NCBI RefSeq assembly: GCF_003590095.1
Contig: NC_039492.1
Location: 7,812,001 to 7,876,000 of the forward strand
Length of the DNA: 64,000 nucleotides
Origin: Trichoplusia ni
Taxonomy: Eukaryota > Arthropoda > Insecta > Lepidoptera > Noctuidae
Direction: 5' to 3'
The translations under genes were made by a program, and so were the position numbers. The notes beneath the pieces are model-generated. The model was not told the DNA's origin, made no database searches, and saw only the letters and a program-made list of their open reading frames with translations. Shown here one piece after another: positions 33,301 to 43,455 of the stretch. Position 1 is the first letter of the stretch. Each line of letters opens with the position of its first letter.

Positions 33301-36300
33301 CGGTCGACCGCGTTTAGACATACGTATAGCTTGTAAGCTTAAGAATATCCATTTTCTTCCATCGTACGGCTTCGTAGGACAACCTAGTTTTCGTTAAAAA
33401 ATCTTTGTTAATGTGAGTATGGATTTTAAAGCCTAGATTTTAAAGAGCATCAGGAGAATTAAAATTCGACTTCAAGTCCAGTTTTTGTCTTTTATGTTTT
33501 TTTTTTCAGCAATCTATTGCAGATATTTTCGTATTACATGCAACTATTTTTCAGTTGCAAATGCAAATTTTTGTGCATTCAATTCTTTAAGCACGCACCT
33601 AGAGCCAATACTGTAACAATTGCAAAAGAGCAATGTTCAAAAAGTGAAAAAAGGAATTCTTGAAATAAAAACTGTTGACTTTCATTTTTGATTGAGAATG
33701 CAAAAAAGAACTGACATTTTACATATTTTCTCAAAAGCCATGTCTTTCCCTCTTTTTGTATCTTTTATAGTCATCTCATCTTATAGTGTGAATAGCCTCA
33801 GAAAACGCTCCAATATTTTTATGAAGCCCAGACAAATTCGAATTTAATGAAACATAACAATTCTGTTTCAGATCATTAGTGGTATAGTTGCAGCTTTATG
33901 ATTAATCTGTCTGCGATCGACATATTATTAATTACGAGTCATTTACTACACACCGATATGAGTGAGTTGAACGGGATTTAAGGTTATATACATCGTAAAT
34001 ATTATAACTATAGGTAGGTTTCCAGCTGAGCCTTTAACACTAGGTTTATGCTGCGTGAATTGTTTCTTTTACAGATGTAGTGATGGCCAAGTACTACAAG
34101 CATTCGACTGCCAACTCCAAGATGGTGAAGGTACAAATCCCACGCATGTCTTGACTTTTCGAATTAAAAAGTAACATTAAAAACGTTAAAGGAAAGCAGT
34201 GATGTGTTAGTCATATCAAAAGAGTATGGATGGCTTAAACTACTACCTCATTGTAAGTCAATTATACAACGAAAAGAAGAAAAGATTATCTTTTTTCACA
34301 TGTTGAAAGAACGGGTACATGTCATCACGCTATAATTAGTAGTAGCAACCAACGCTTGCGGTTAATCTGACTGTACTAAACATTTAAAATTAAAAAAACA
34401 AATATTCAAACTCTTGCCGGTTCTTCTGAATAAGAATGACGATTTAGAACTGTGCACCTGGAGTCAATACTGTAAATTTTTAAAAGTGCTCGAAAAAAAA
34501 TCCGGGAATATTAGAAATTCGATCCCAATCTAAAATCAACATGTAATTCCCAGCCATACCTACATTAATGGCATTGACGGTCGTTACACGAATATGTGCG
34601 AGGAACATGTGGAGTACGTGCCTAACCCTTAGCCCTTCAGTGAGTTATAGCGGCTTAATGTGTTTCACTGTGTTTGCTTTATCATGGGGAAGGTCCTTTT
34701 CATTATCAGTATGTGGTATATGTTTATTTAGATCTGTGTCTATATTTTGGATCAGATTAGGATTTTTTCTTCTAAAGGCAACGGGCAAGTTGTTCGGTAG
34801 TTTTAGCCGGAAAAGACCTACATGCCTTTTTTAGATTTTTAAGGGCAGAGATATCTACAAAAGAAAATCCACAAGCAAAAAAATATTGTTACTTATTATG
34901 GTCGTAAAGTTTAGTTTTACGAAAAGTAAGATGTATAAAGGTTATTACGACTTTTTTTTATCTAGCCCACTGTGTTCCTCTGCTGGCCAAACGCCTCCAA
35001 CAAATCTTTCCACGATTCTTTGTCCTGGGCCTCATGGAACCAGGCCTTGCGGTAAGCGTTAATATCGACCGTAAAGTATAAAATAACATAACCCAATAAC
35101 AGGACGAATAACATCAGAAGGTCATTTTTTGTATGTAGTTCTAATTGTACACCTAAAAATGTATTCTTTGAAGGCAACGCCAAGGTATCCTTTTTTAATA
35201 TCTAACCTAAATAGCAGAGTTCTATTCTTCAATAAACAACTCTTAAAAATAACCGTACTAGCAACCGATCAATGTTCTACTGATTGCTTCGCAACGTATA
35301 TTTTATTTTCGTACTAATTTCCTTTAGCTATTGAATCCTGTACAAAGAAACGAAAGGTAATTATTGATTTTATTTGTAGACCGTACTTACATAGTTATGT
35401 ATCGAAGCGAGTTACGACTTTATTAACTTTGTTGTGTGTATGTTCTATAGAGTAGTACGTTTGATATTGTATGCCTTCTTTACGTTAAGATAACCTTATT
35501 CTGCTTGTCTGTCCTTCCGTCCGTCACCAGGCTGTATATCACGGACCGTGATTGCTAGACAATTGATGCTTTTCCAAAAAATTGACTAATCTAATTGACC
35601 CCTCTGTGTCAAGAGACCGACTCGACACTTTACTAGTCTTTTTTCTCCTGTCTGATTTTGAATGAACTGAATTCAACAGCAAAATTTACACTATTAATGA
35701 GTAAGTCTAAAATGATCGACAAAAGCATTTATTTAGGTGGTTTAAAATATCCAATCGATAAAAATCAATAGGTATATTCTTCGACGCTTTTAAAAAGTGT
35801 TTTTTCCATACTTTTGGCCAGCCATGAGACTAGAAGACAAAGATACAAAAAGAAAAAATTTCAGATACAAAAACCTAATTTTTTTATAGAAATATCCATT
35901 ATTCCACTCAACCGCAAGAATTAAAAGATGAATATTATTATTTTCCCAGGCTCCATTCTCTCCTGAATATTAATCAGCCTATTGTGACTGTGCATCGCAG
36001 CTTGAAGCGAAAGCTTCCAACGAAACAAAGGACGGTATTCTAACACTCTAAATGTCAAAAGCAAGCAGCTGAGTTTTTACGTTGGAAAGAACAATTGCAT
36101 TAAGATATTATGTTTTTAAGAGAATTATTAAAGAGATTAAGATTTATGTGAAAAAGATTGCGAAGATTTGGTAACTTTCTTTTGTAAGGGTGCCGTATGG
36201 AAAAGTAACAAGCGACGCCTATTAATGGGACTTAGGTATTGCTATCTATCCATCTATTACCAGCTTGTATCACATGAATGGAGAAAGCCTTTTAATGAGC

Positions 36301-37473
36301 AATAAAAACTTACGATGATAGGAGAAGGAAGTTTGTGGCAATTCACGTCACAATATAAGCAATTTACTTTTGTGAGTAAAAAAATACGTAACCAGGACTG
36401 TTAATCAAATCTACTTAATTAGGTACTTGGCCGACATTATTAAAAGAAAATATCATACCTTTTCAAATCAATGGAAACCTAACCTAAACAAAACAACAAA
36501 ATATTCAAATGTCTTAACTTTACGATAAAGAAAAATAAGATAACTGGTTCGTAAAAAAACTAGGTCTCACCTGTGGCAGGTGTCTCGTTTTCCTCGGCAG
36601 TTGGTTTTCCTTCCCGGTGTTTCCCGATAAGCACTTCCCGTTTGGCACCGCGCTGGCCGCCGCTCCCTTCGCCTCTTCCTTCACCGCCCCACCGATAGGC
36701 TTCGCTATCGGAATGTTATGTTTCTCAAAATAACCATTCTGTATCATCTGGTCCAGTGAGACCTCCAACTCCCTCACTGGAACCAATTTTCTACCGCAAA
36801 TCGGATCGTCAACAACCATTTTTCGGTTACAGCCTGAAACTTCCGAAAATTTGACGTTCTTTTTTTGTTCTTCGGGCTTTTTCGGACGATTTCGGCCGCG
36901 CTCGGGTGGATCGGTCGTCCAATAGCGAGCGTTCTTATCTGTAATTCGGTGTGGCTTGCAAACCGCCACATTTTTCGGTGTACTCTTTAAACTAGAATGC
37001 GTTGGTACGTTTAAAGATATTTTAGTATTCGAATTTGTTTCTTTTGGTCTGGTTTCGATAGCTTTCCTATAAGATTCATAAGATTCCCGCGTTCGTCGCT
37101 CATTTTCGATTCTAAAGTCGTAATGATCCTTCTTGTACCTCCGATTGTTCCTGTCCTCGTAGTTGTAATAATTTCTGGGCAGCGAATTGTATTTGATGTC
37201 GTAAGTTGTCGGGAGGTTCAAATATTCGGGCCTAATAGGTCTGAAGAGGGATAATCGACCTTGTGCTTCGTCGAAATCGGAGTAAATATCTTCGTAAACG
37301 TATCCGTTCTTGCGTCGGGGTCGCTCGTGTACATCGCGGCGCCTCTCCAGGTTGTATCGATTGCTCTGCCGCTGGGTCCCGGTGTCGCACTGTTCATATC
37401 GCCGTCTGAATTCGTATTCATATTCGTAATCAGGCCTCCTTTCATAGAGCAATCTCTCGCGGGAGCCGGCCAT
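23329..37473 (-). CDS. SLC2/MFS sugar transporter, facilitated trehalose transporter Tret1-like (4 coding exons)
   Basis: Gene-level entry, minus strand. Exons in order: 37473-36571, 28393-28225, 26256-26069, 24393-23329. All junctions are GT-AG and in phase, giving 774 residues from the ATG at 37473, or 851 if the in-frame ATG at 37704 is used. The last 473 residues form a 12-segment major facilitator sugar porter, which moves trehalose or hexose down its gradient across the plasma membrane. Motifs seen: GRRRVL after segment 2, PETPS after segment 6, QRFSG in segment 7, DTVGR after segment 8, PISWLLIGELFP in segment 10 and a terminal PETKG. The N-terminal 301 residues are hydrophilic and Arg/Tyr-rich, presumably cytoplasmic. 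Fly Tret1 long form (857 residues) has a comparable extension. The family text QVLAALSVSL at the exon 1-2 junction is reproduced here (Q then VLAALAVSL), which supports joining them. Real substrate is unknown. Confidence 0.85.
24394..26068 (-). other. Transporter intron 3
   Basis: 1.7 kb, GT-AG, AT-rich. No repeat or gene recognised in it. Confidence 0.8.
26069..26256 (-). CDS. Tret1-like transporter, exon 3 (segments 2-3)
   Basis: 188 bases. Acceptor GTCCTTCCAG and donor GTGAGT; it enters with two bases completing a Gly codon and leaves in phase 0. It encodes GALFGGMAGGAAMRHGRRRVL, shown here in two parts: the Gly-rich end of segment 2 and the cytoplasmic motif-A-like MRHGRRR. Segment 3 follows and the exon ends TMLSQ. 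The usual acidic residue of motif A is not evident. Confidence 0.92.
26257..28224 (-). other. Transporter intron 2, with foldback element
   Basis: 2 kb. It contains the perfect foldback element at 27299-27463 and a GC-richer minus-strand open frame at 28004-28132. Otherwise AT-rich with nothing recognised. Confidence 0.8.
27299..27463. mobile_element. Foldback element with perfect 66-bp arms
   Basis: Arms at 27299-27364 and 27398-27463 are exact reverse complements over 66 bases, around a 33-base loop. The arms begin TGAAATGAAACTACTTTTAC and end CCCGACGTTTCG. No coding capacity. Arm identity suggests a recent insertion or recent arm homogenisation. Confidence 0.85.
28225..28393 (-). CDS. Tret1-like transporter, exon 2 (segment 1)
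   Basis: 169 bases. Acceptor TTTCTTCAG and donor GTAAGT; enters phase 0 and leaves one base into a Gly codon. It encodes VLAALAVSLAPFSAGLGKGY, the first membrane segment of trehalose-type porters, then SSPAIASLQ. Next come an extracellular loop with an Asn-Ala-Thr glycosylation sequon and LTDQQASWLASLSFLG, the start of segment 2. Confidence 0.93.
28458..28729 (+). mobile_element. Non-autonomous Helitron-like element
   Basis: Begins near ctatgctttatactaatat, continues ATATAAAGCTGAAG, and ends GGGGGCAACAGCTAG followed by T. The internal text gcgactaataggagcgaag matches the 4170 family. Confidence 0.55.
30071..30179. repeat. Short inverted repeat, possible mini-MITE
   Basis: CCGTAGCGCGATC at 30071-30083 and GATCGCGCTATGG at 30167-30179 are reverse complements with one mismatch. 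About 109 bases in all. Confidence 0.4.
30590..30860. other. GC-rich island in transporter intron 1, with G-quadruplex-type runs
   Basis: Clearly richer in G+C than its surroundings. G runs at 30726-30753 (GGGGG, GGGGGG, GGG, GGG separated by 3-4 bases) satisfy the G-quadruplex pattern on the plus strand. Open frames of 60-90 codons on both strands have no recognisable motif. It could be a regulatory element or an alternative 5' exon. Confidence 0.35.
30988..31036. repeat. Perfect 22-bp hairpin
   Basis: GTATAACCTTTGTACATTGATA (shown as arm 30988-31009) pairs exactly with 31015-31036 around the 5-base loop CTTAC. Confidence 0.8.
31891..32136 (-). repeat. tRNA-derived SINE (family S3)
   Basis: Minus strand: head GGACGACCTCCGTGGTCGAG, box B GGTTCGATCCCCGG, then GTCGGGTCAATG, body with gggtctgggtgtttgtgg and a tail of TTTA repeats at the left edge. 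It is distinct from S1 and S2 in its head. Confidence 0.75.
34081..34150 (+). repeat. tRNA-like SINE head or tRNA pseudogene
   Basis: gatggccaagtactac (box A-like), cgactgccaactcc (anticodon-arm-like) and ggtacaaatcccac (box B-like) are spaced as in a tRNA, but the acceptor stem does not pair. It also mimics an exon (acceptor ttcttttacag, donor GTACAA). Confidence 0.4.
34962..35152 (-). CDS. Candidate small membrane protein or terminal exon, unknown
   Basis: On the minus strand an acceptor-like ACATTTTTAG is followed by an open frame of 63 codons to TAG (34964-34962). An internal ATG at 35114 gives a 50-residue protein: one membrane segment (MLFVLLLGYVILYF) followed by a charged tail rich in Lys/Glu/Gln (AYRKAWFHEAQDKESWKDLL, then GQQRN). 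The tail is GC-richer than the surrounding intron. I recognise no family. It lies in intron 1 of the transporter on the same strand, and its phase does not match splicing from exon 1, so it would be a separate nested gene or exon. It may be chance. Confidence 0.3.
36571..37473 (-). CDS. Tret1-like transporter, exon 1 (long cytoplasmic N-terminus)
   Basis: 301 codons from ATG 37473 (context ACAATGG, favourable) to a CAG codon at 36571, followed by donor GTGAGA, phase 0. Hydrophilic and probably disordered, rich in Arg, Tyr, Glu and Asn, with acidic-tyrosine runs (RRPDYEYEYEFRRRYE). Lys/Arg-rich clusters (KKPEEQKKNVKF) and a conserved-looking patch GRKLVPVRELEVSLDQMI follow near residues 230-250. 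The frame is open upstream to another ATG at 37704, 77 codons earlier, with an in-frame stop at 37740-37738 before it. I prefer 37473 because the sequence composition changes there and the context is better. Assignment to the transporter rests on phase, strand, absence of an intervening exon and the Gln-Val junction. Confidence 0.75.
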
Positions 37474-37700
37474 TGTCCCCTTATTAGATTTTTCCCGCCT
37501 GGAAAGAAAAGAATCGCATATTAATGAGGGATTGACGAGATTCCTGGGATTTGTGGCTTCGGAATGGGTCGGTGCGGTTTGTGAGGTATTCTGCCCTGTT
37601 TTTACGACGGCATTACGTAGGTGTAAAAATGGATAGTTAAATTGTTGGTACGTTACGTTTTTATGTCGTACCTTTTTAGCGAGGTCGCCAGATTTTACGG

Positions 37701-37718
37701 TCATTTTACAGAAGCCAT
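37701..37718 (-). promoter_or_regulatory. uORF overlapping the upstream transporter ATG
   Basis: A five-codon frame (Met-Ala-Ser-Val-Lys, TGA) starting at 37718 ends by overlapping the ATG at 37704 as ATGA. If this region is transcribed, it would favour initiation at the downstream ATG (37473) or re-initiation. Confidence 0.35.
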
Positions 37719-38101
37719 ATTTAATACGAATGTGGGCTTAAAAACACAATGGTTTACTGTCGTAAAGGGTTGTTAGCAAGAGGTATAGAGCCCTTTTTAT
37801 CAAGCCCGGCGAAGGTTTTATTTAAAGCATGTTTTATGTGGCTCCTACTCATACATATTGTATTATATTTACGTACCAACATTGTCAAGATTTCACTTTA
37901 GATAAAGTTCTTTTACCCGTACATTTCATTACCTGGACAATATTATGATTACTGGTTTCCGTAGCACATTTTATACCACCCTTTTGTGCTGAAAAAAGGC
38001 TTTGCATTGAATTTCAAAACATTATTTGATTTTAGTTTCCTTGAACTTTAAAAACAGAATACAATACGTGATAATCATTGGTTATGTTAACATATATTTG
38101 A

Positions 38102-38432
38102 CTAGCTTTTGCCCGCGACTTCGTTCGCTGGACTTCAGGTTCGTCCCGTCTAGTCTAGTATATTATCCTTTAAGTTGTACAATACTGTAGTACATTGTTT
38201 TGATCTATTTTGTAGGATTCAGTCAGCGTTTGCAATGTAAGCGCAAAAAATATGTTTTTTTACGACCTCACATTAGAATCCTCAAAAATTGTAGCCTATG
38301 TGTTATTCTGATGTATAAGCTATATTGTGGTAAAGTTTCATTCAAATCCATTCAGTAATTTTTACGTGAAAGAGTAACAAACATAAATACATCCATACTT
38401 ACAAACTTTCGCCTTTATAATAGTAGTAGGAT
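38102..38432 (-). mobile_element. Helitron-like/dispersed element of a second family
   Basis: Shares the CTAGCTTTTGCCCGCGACTT end with the 4170 family, but has a different interior and the other end aactttcgcctttataatag, tagtaggat. Fragments are at 3690, 47870 and 45190 (inverted). Confidence 0.5.
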
Positions 38433-39127
38433 TTAGAGTTAATTGTATAGTCTTTCAGTAAATTACATAATCACAAAACAAATGAAAAGCCACATACAAT
38501 TGTAATGAACAATTGAAGTAATAAGAGGTATTTGCGTACGAAATCCAATTAGATGTAAAACACACGGCTCTGTGGTCCCGTATGTCTACAAGGCGTCATC
38601 TTGCGAAGTCTAATGGAAACTCAGGAATAATTTTGATATGAATTTGTGAGAAATTTTTTGATTACTGTTTAGTAGTAATTAATGGACCATCTAAGTAAGT
38701 TAAAGTTTCAGGTAGAATGAAATATATCATCCATTTGTACTTTTTATTATATTCTAAATATAATGTCATTAAATTAATCATTCACTAATCAAAAGAGTTT
38801 TACATAGGACTATGAACCTTATTCAAACATATCCAAAAAATGGCAAAGAGAAGATCAAGACCAAAAAAAATCATATTAATAAAACTAAAAATATAATATT
38901 ACAGTAAGATTTTATAAAAATAAAAAAAAAACATTCAAAAGCAAACATACGGAATTTTAATTCATAGGTCCATACAATACACGAACCCAATACACTAGAA
39001 CTCAACTCATCCCCCAAAAACAAAAGCTTGAAGATAAATAATACTTTCTGGCATGCAAAATAACTTCTTTAATATAATAACATTCCATTTTGTGAATGAG
39101 CGTCCCGGGCGCCGCAAAACTGTACGC

Positions 39128-39655
39128 TAGGGATGGGCAAGTGGCGAGGTCATCGCTGTAATGTATCGATATGCGTTTTTCTTTATAAGTTTTCTATTAA
39201 AACTGAAAAAAAAAACAATTCTTGTTCAGTGATCTTTTAGTTGCTTAGTTGGTAAGCGTAAAAAATATTATATATTATTCTTAATTAATTACACGAAAAA
39301 AGTTCGATTTATGAGAGGCGGATGTAGTGCGTGCTGACACTTAATTATACTTGTTTGCTGTATACCTAGTAGTAATATACTAACTGACAGATCATGCGGT
39401 ATAACGTCAAATTAACTGATAAAACTAAAGTATTAAAATTACAAGTCGTTTATTTGAGTGACGTAAATCTGTCATTTTTGTTCACTCAATTGTTTTCTAC
39501 CAACAATAACGATTGTCCAAATATGTATCACTTGTTTAAGAAGACACATTTGTCTCATATTTATAACGACAATTAAATCAATATTTATATTTAATCAATA
39601 AATATCTCTACAAAAACTAACACAAAAACTATCGATATTAACATGCCCATCACTA
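39128..39655. mobile_element. TIR-bounded segment, possibly hAT-like MITE
   Basis: TAGGGATGGGCA at the left and TGCCCATCACTA at the right are inverted repeats with one mismatch. Both are followed inward by an ATCGATA motif. The T/C-A-G-x-G-x-TGGGCA pattern resembles hAT ends, but the flanking 8 bases (CTGTACGC and GTCCACGG) are not duplicated. Confidence 0.4.
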
Positions 39656-41026
39656 GTCCACGGTCCCGTCTGGCGCAGTGCGGTACGTGGCGGTCCATCG
39701 ATAAATCTCCTCGAACGTTTAAACTAAACGACACAACACTCGCTGTGGTTTCCACTCTAATTCAGTTTACAGGCGTCGGGAATATTGAGAAAAGAATACA
39801 TAAAAGGTTTTGCACTGCAGTCAAATAGTTCAGGTTTAATTTTGTCTGGAAACGGTCTTGCTTTGAGGCGCATTCATATTTTCCATTATTTTCTATCTTT
39901 GCTTGCTTCAGCTCATAGTTAAGTTAGGTCCGAAATTACGAGTGAGTAAAGGGTTCATTCATTTAAATATTGTCTTAAATACTTATTCAATTTAATTGTG
40001 GAGGGGTTTTTGGCGGTCAGCCTGTTAACACCATCGATTTGAGCAGATAACTTATTTTATCAAATTTAAAGTGTAGAAAATTGTTTTATTAAGTTATTTA
40101 AGAGCCTACAAAAACGTTAACAAAGCCTGCTAGTCGATAATAGAAATATTTAAAATGGTCAACGAAAAAAAAAAATCTTTTAGATATTTTTTTGTATCCT
40201 ATTCATCTCATTTGGGATAGGCATTTAGAAGCTTAGGTGAAATTAATAAACTTACTTAAATATTCGAAAATGAACACAGAAACGGACACACAAAACAGAT
40301 TCGACATATTTTCATTCACGAACAATCTTGCTTCAAACAATAAGGAAACCAAATAATATTAGAAACACAAAAATTCTATAAGACTGAACGGAATGCGGTG
40401 AAGGTCACCCATATCCCGTAGCCTTGCCCCAAAAACTGAACCGTAGGCTCAACTCAAACAAAGAAGAATCACCCTTATGACATCGTTATAAGGTGCTGTT
40501 AGTGTAGACATGCTGAGGGACATGTGTGGTTTACTGTATGCGTTTCTAAAAGGTTTACGAGAATTACATAAGGGTATCCCTCTGAAGCTTATGTGCAGTG
40601 TCATGTTTTCGAACGATTTCTTTATTTGGTACCTACTTTAGCTGTAGATGAAGAATGTTTAAAAACGAAGGGGATTAGGATATTGTTTTTAAGTGTTTTT
40701 TTCTGAATATCGAAAGGTATGTAAGATTTGGAAGAGGACAGATAAGGTCCCGGTTGATCCAAAAACACAACAACAAAACACAACAACAAAACAAACACTT
40801 AAAAAGTTAATTAATTTTTCAGATGATTCAAAATATATCATATATATACATATTATAATATATATGATTCAAGATATATTATAATGAACAAAAGTTACGC
40901 ATCCAATAATTTTTGAAATCTACCTAACGGACTTATTTGTCTTTTACTCAAATTCTCTATTAGTTAAATAGCAAGTAACCTGTACTTTTATACTTTCAAC
41001 AAATGATTTATAAATCGACTAAAGAC

Positions 41027-41293
41027 GGGCCTGTTGGTCTAGTGGTTAGTGACCCTGACTGCTATACCGGAGGTCGTGGGTTCGATTCCCGCCCAGGACA
41101 AATGATGTGTGATGAGCATGATCATTTGTTCTGGTGTCTGGGTGTAATTTATCTATAATATGTATGTATTTAGAAATATATAAGTAAGTTTATCAGTTGT
41201 CTGGTTACCATAACACAAGCTCTGCTTAGCTTGGGATCAGATAACCGTGTGTGAGTTGTCCCAGGATTTATTATTATTATTATTATTATTATA
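41027..41293 (+). repeat. tRNA-derived SINE (family S1, best preserved)
   Basis: Head GGGCCTGTTGGTCTAGTGG, ggtcgtgggttcgattccc, AGGACA, then the S1 body (gtgtgatgagcatgatc, gtctgggtgtaatttatcta) and an ATT microsatellite tail at the right end, the usual SINE terminus. Confidence 0.8.
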
Positions 41294-42545
41294 AAGAAAC
41301 CGAAATTCCGAAAGCACACAAACATAAAAAGCTTTCCTTCTCTACATAATAAAAAGTGCTAAAATGGAATAAATTTAAATCATAATAATAAAGTGACAAG
41401 GAACAAGACTTTATCCGACTAATCTAAACAAAAAGTACCTATTTCGTTTTAGAAACTAAAAGTGGATTACTAAGACGCTGATAAGCTAAAAGCATCCAAG
41501 GCTCAAAAAAGTTATTAAACAATTCCTTTTTATGAAAGAGAAATTGTTTTAAAACAAAAAGCCAGAAAATAAGAAGGTTCATAACTTTTTTCGGAATATA
41601 ACTATAGGTAGGATTTCTCGGTAAAAGTTTTTGATGTCCAAAATTACAAGCGGAACTTAATATATAAAAATGATATACTATATTCAAAAGTAATTTCTGA
41701 GCGTGAAAATATTAACTATCACCAATACAACGTATTGACCAATTACAATACTGCGTTGCACCATATTATATGATGTATTTTCCGAAGGTCAACATGGCAA
41801 AATTGTACCAGAATAAAATATTTGAGGGTAATGGTAATTGAGGGTTTATCGGCGTACATGTGTGTGTGTCAGATGCTTCTTCTCACACAAACGGCTTGAC
41901 CATATTTTAACATTTTTTTTACATTTGAAGGAATAAGCAAGACTTTACCAGGGGCAGCCGCTGACAATAGCAGTTTAAAAAAGAACATTCCTACCACAAG
42001 CTATTTCAAAAATAAAATATTTCTGCATGACGATATTTTCATTCGTTTTCTTTCTTAACGAAGTAAATTTCAGTCAGGTTAAGCTGGTATTGTGGTACGC
42101 GGTGTTCTGGCGAAATACCAGGAAAATATTACATTTTCTTTTAAATAAACCCTCTTATTTACTGGAGACATTTTCCCGGCAATGTGGATGAAAATACTTT
42201 TGTCTTATAGGTTTAAAATTCTTAGATTTTCTTGATGCTTATTTTATACTCAGAATTTGGTTGCTGCAAATTTTGTTGGTTGATTATCTTTTGGAACGAA
42301 TCAGTCAGTTTTCTTTGTCTAAATATTAAACTTTTATGAAGAATAAAGCCTTTAGAAATGCATGAGCATGAGCATGCAGAGCATGTTATATTACCAGCAA
42401 ACTACATCACCATATATTTCATCATCTTAATTGAAGGTTTAAAAAACCTTCCCAACTTTTTAAAGTGCTCAAATAATATGCAGTGTTTTTGGGAAAAATT
42501 ACTGTTTTTTTTATGCAAATACCCAATCATCTCTAATTTCAGTGA

Positions 42546-42969
42546 TACGACATCGCTACAATATCTACAGACAATTTATTTGCGATACTCAATACAAAAT
42601 ATTCTGATGAAGAAGCAGTTAGGAGTGGAAGCCTGATGTTTGTCGCAATGCGGTGCGAGTCGGTGCCAAATCGTATTGTATTAATTGCTAAAGCTACCTC
42701 CAAGGTACAAAACTCGGAAATTATACAAAGTAATGTTTTTCGCATTAACGACATTGAAAGGGACATGACTGGGCAGCTTTTGAGGTCTTTAGAGTCAAAT
42801 TTGTCGCATCGTTAAAAAGAAATGGATTAATTCTTTGCTGGAAACGACTTTCATGTCTGAAGAGGCAAGTACCTTGGGATGGTTTAGGTTAATAAATAAG
42901 TGGTCAAAAGATCTTGGAATTATGAAGACCAGACTAAACTATAGTAATAAATGGATTATAGAGACATAA
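42546..42969 (+). pseudogene. Coding-like block split by a frameshift, unknown
   Basis: One frame is open for 89 codons from 42546 to a TAA at 42815, and a second from 42793 to a TAA at 42969. They overlap by about 20 bases at an A-rich run. Both read as protein-like (for example CESVPNRIVLIAKATSK in the first; KKKWINSLLE and GWFRLINKWSKDLG in the second). I recognise no family. It may be a decayed gene or transposon ORF with a frameshift, or two chance frames. Confidence 0.25.
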
Positions 42970-43291
42970 GATTGTTGTAGATATATTAATGAAAAATAAT
43001 ACTTTAATTTTCAGCCGAGGAGACTATTTAACCCAATTTCAGTTAGGAATAGAAACCAAACCAGATTCAAAACACACGGCTTCAACTAAACGACTATCGC
43101 ACGTCCCAAAATGGACGAATTCCAGTTCACTAGCCAAAAGCCAGAGCTGTTCTTTTCGTCATAACCCGTGAACAATTCGAACTGCCTGCAAAGTTGAACG
43201 AAATAAACGAATCCGTACAACCATATCTAGGGCAACTCGTATTCATAATCTCGCATGCAGAATCTAAACATTGCAAAACTTGTTTACAGAA

Positions 43292-43455
43292 ATGTTGTAT
43301 CTGCATTCATTTGGACCTTACTGTGGGACCGTACTGTTGTATTATTGTATATACGTTGTTATTTGGTTTGCGAAAAAATATGGAGTTCCTCTTCCATTTC
43401 CGCGGTTTTTGTTGGAGTACCGGTACGAAAGGTATCGCGTTTTCTCCGAGAACAG
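43292..43455 (+). CDS. Candidate first exon of an unknown membrane protein
   Basis: After an acceptor-like CTTGTTTACAG comes AAATG and 54 codons: a hydrophobic segment (TVLLYYCIYVVIWFA), then KKYGVPLPFPRFLLEY and RYERYRVFSEN, ending at a possible donor GTATTT. A hydrophobic anchor followed by a basic and proline-containing turn is typical of ER-anchored enzymes, but no family is recognised and no downstream exon was found. Two other frames are open over the same stretch. Confidence 0.22.

Larger units (their letters stand above)
28394..36570 (-). other. Transporter intron 1 (8.2 kb)
   Basis: Large first intron, as expected if alternative promoters or enhancers exist. Recognised: Helitron-like copy 28458-28729, SINE tail near 29190-29235, short inverted repeat 30071-30179, GC-rich block 30590-30860, 22-bp hairpin at 30988, M3-like core 31445-31520, CAT repeat near 31765, SINE 31891-32136, tRNA-like SINE 34081-34150, a coding-like segment 34962-35152 and dispersed repeats at 35505-35600 and 36225-36310. 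Confidence 0.7.
37741..41026. other. 5' flank of the transporter; no gene recognised
   Basis: AT-rich. It contains a dispersed element at 38102-38432 and a TIR-bounded 528-bp segment at 39128-39655. TATCGAT-type motifs occur near 39163, 39630 and 39697. No convincing coding exon. Confidence 0.55.

Noticed and set aside
34046..34130. Coding exon between acceptor TTCTTTTACAG and donor GTACAA
   Set aside because: The enclosed text fits a tRNA-like SINE head better than protein, and the frame has a stop near its start in the other phases.
37218..37524. Frames on both strands overlapping transporter exon 1
   Set aside because: Shadows of the long, biased-composition exon; neither has its own signals.
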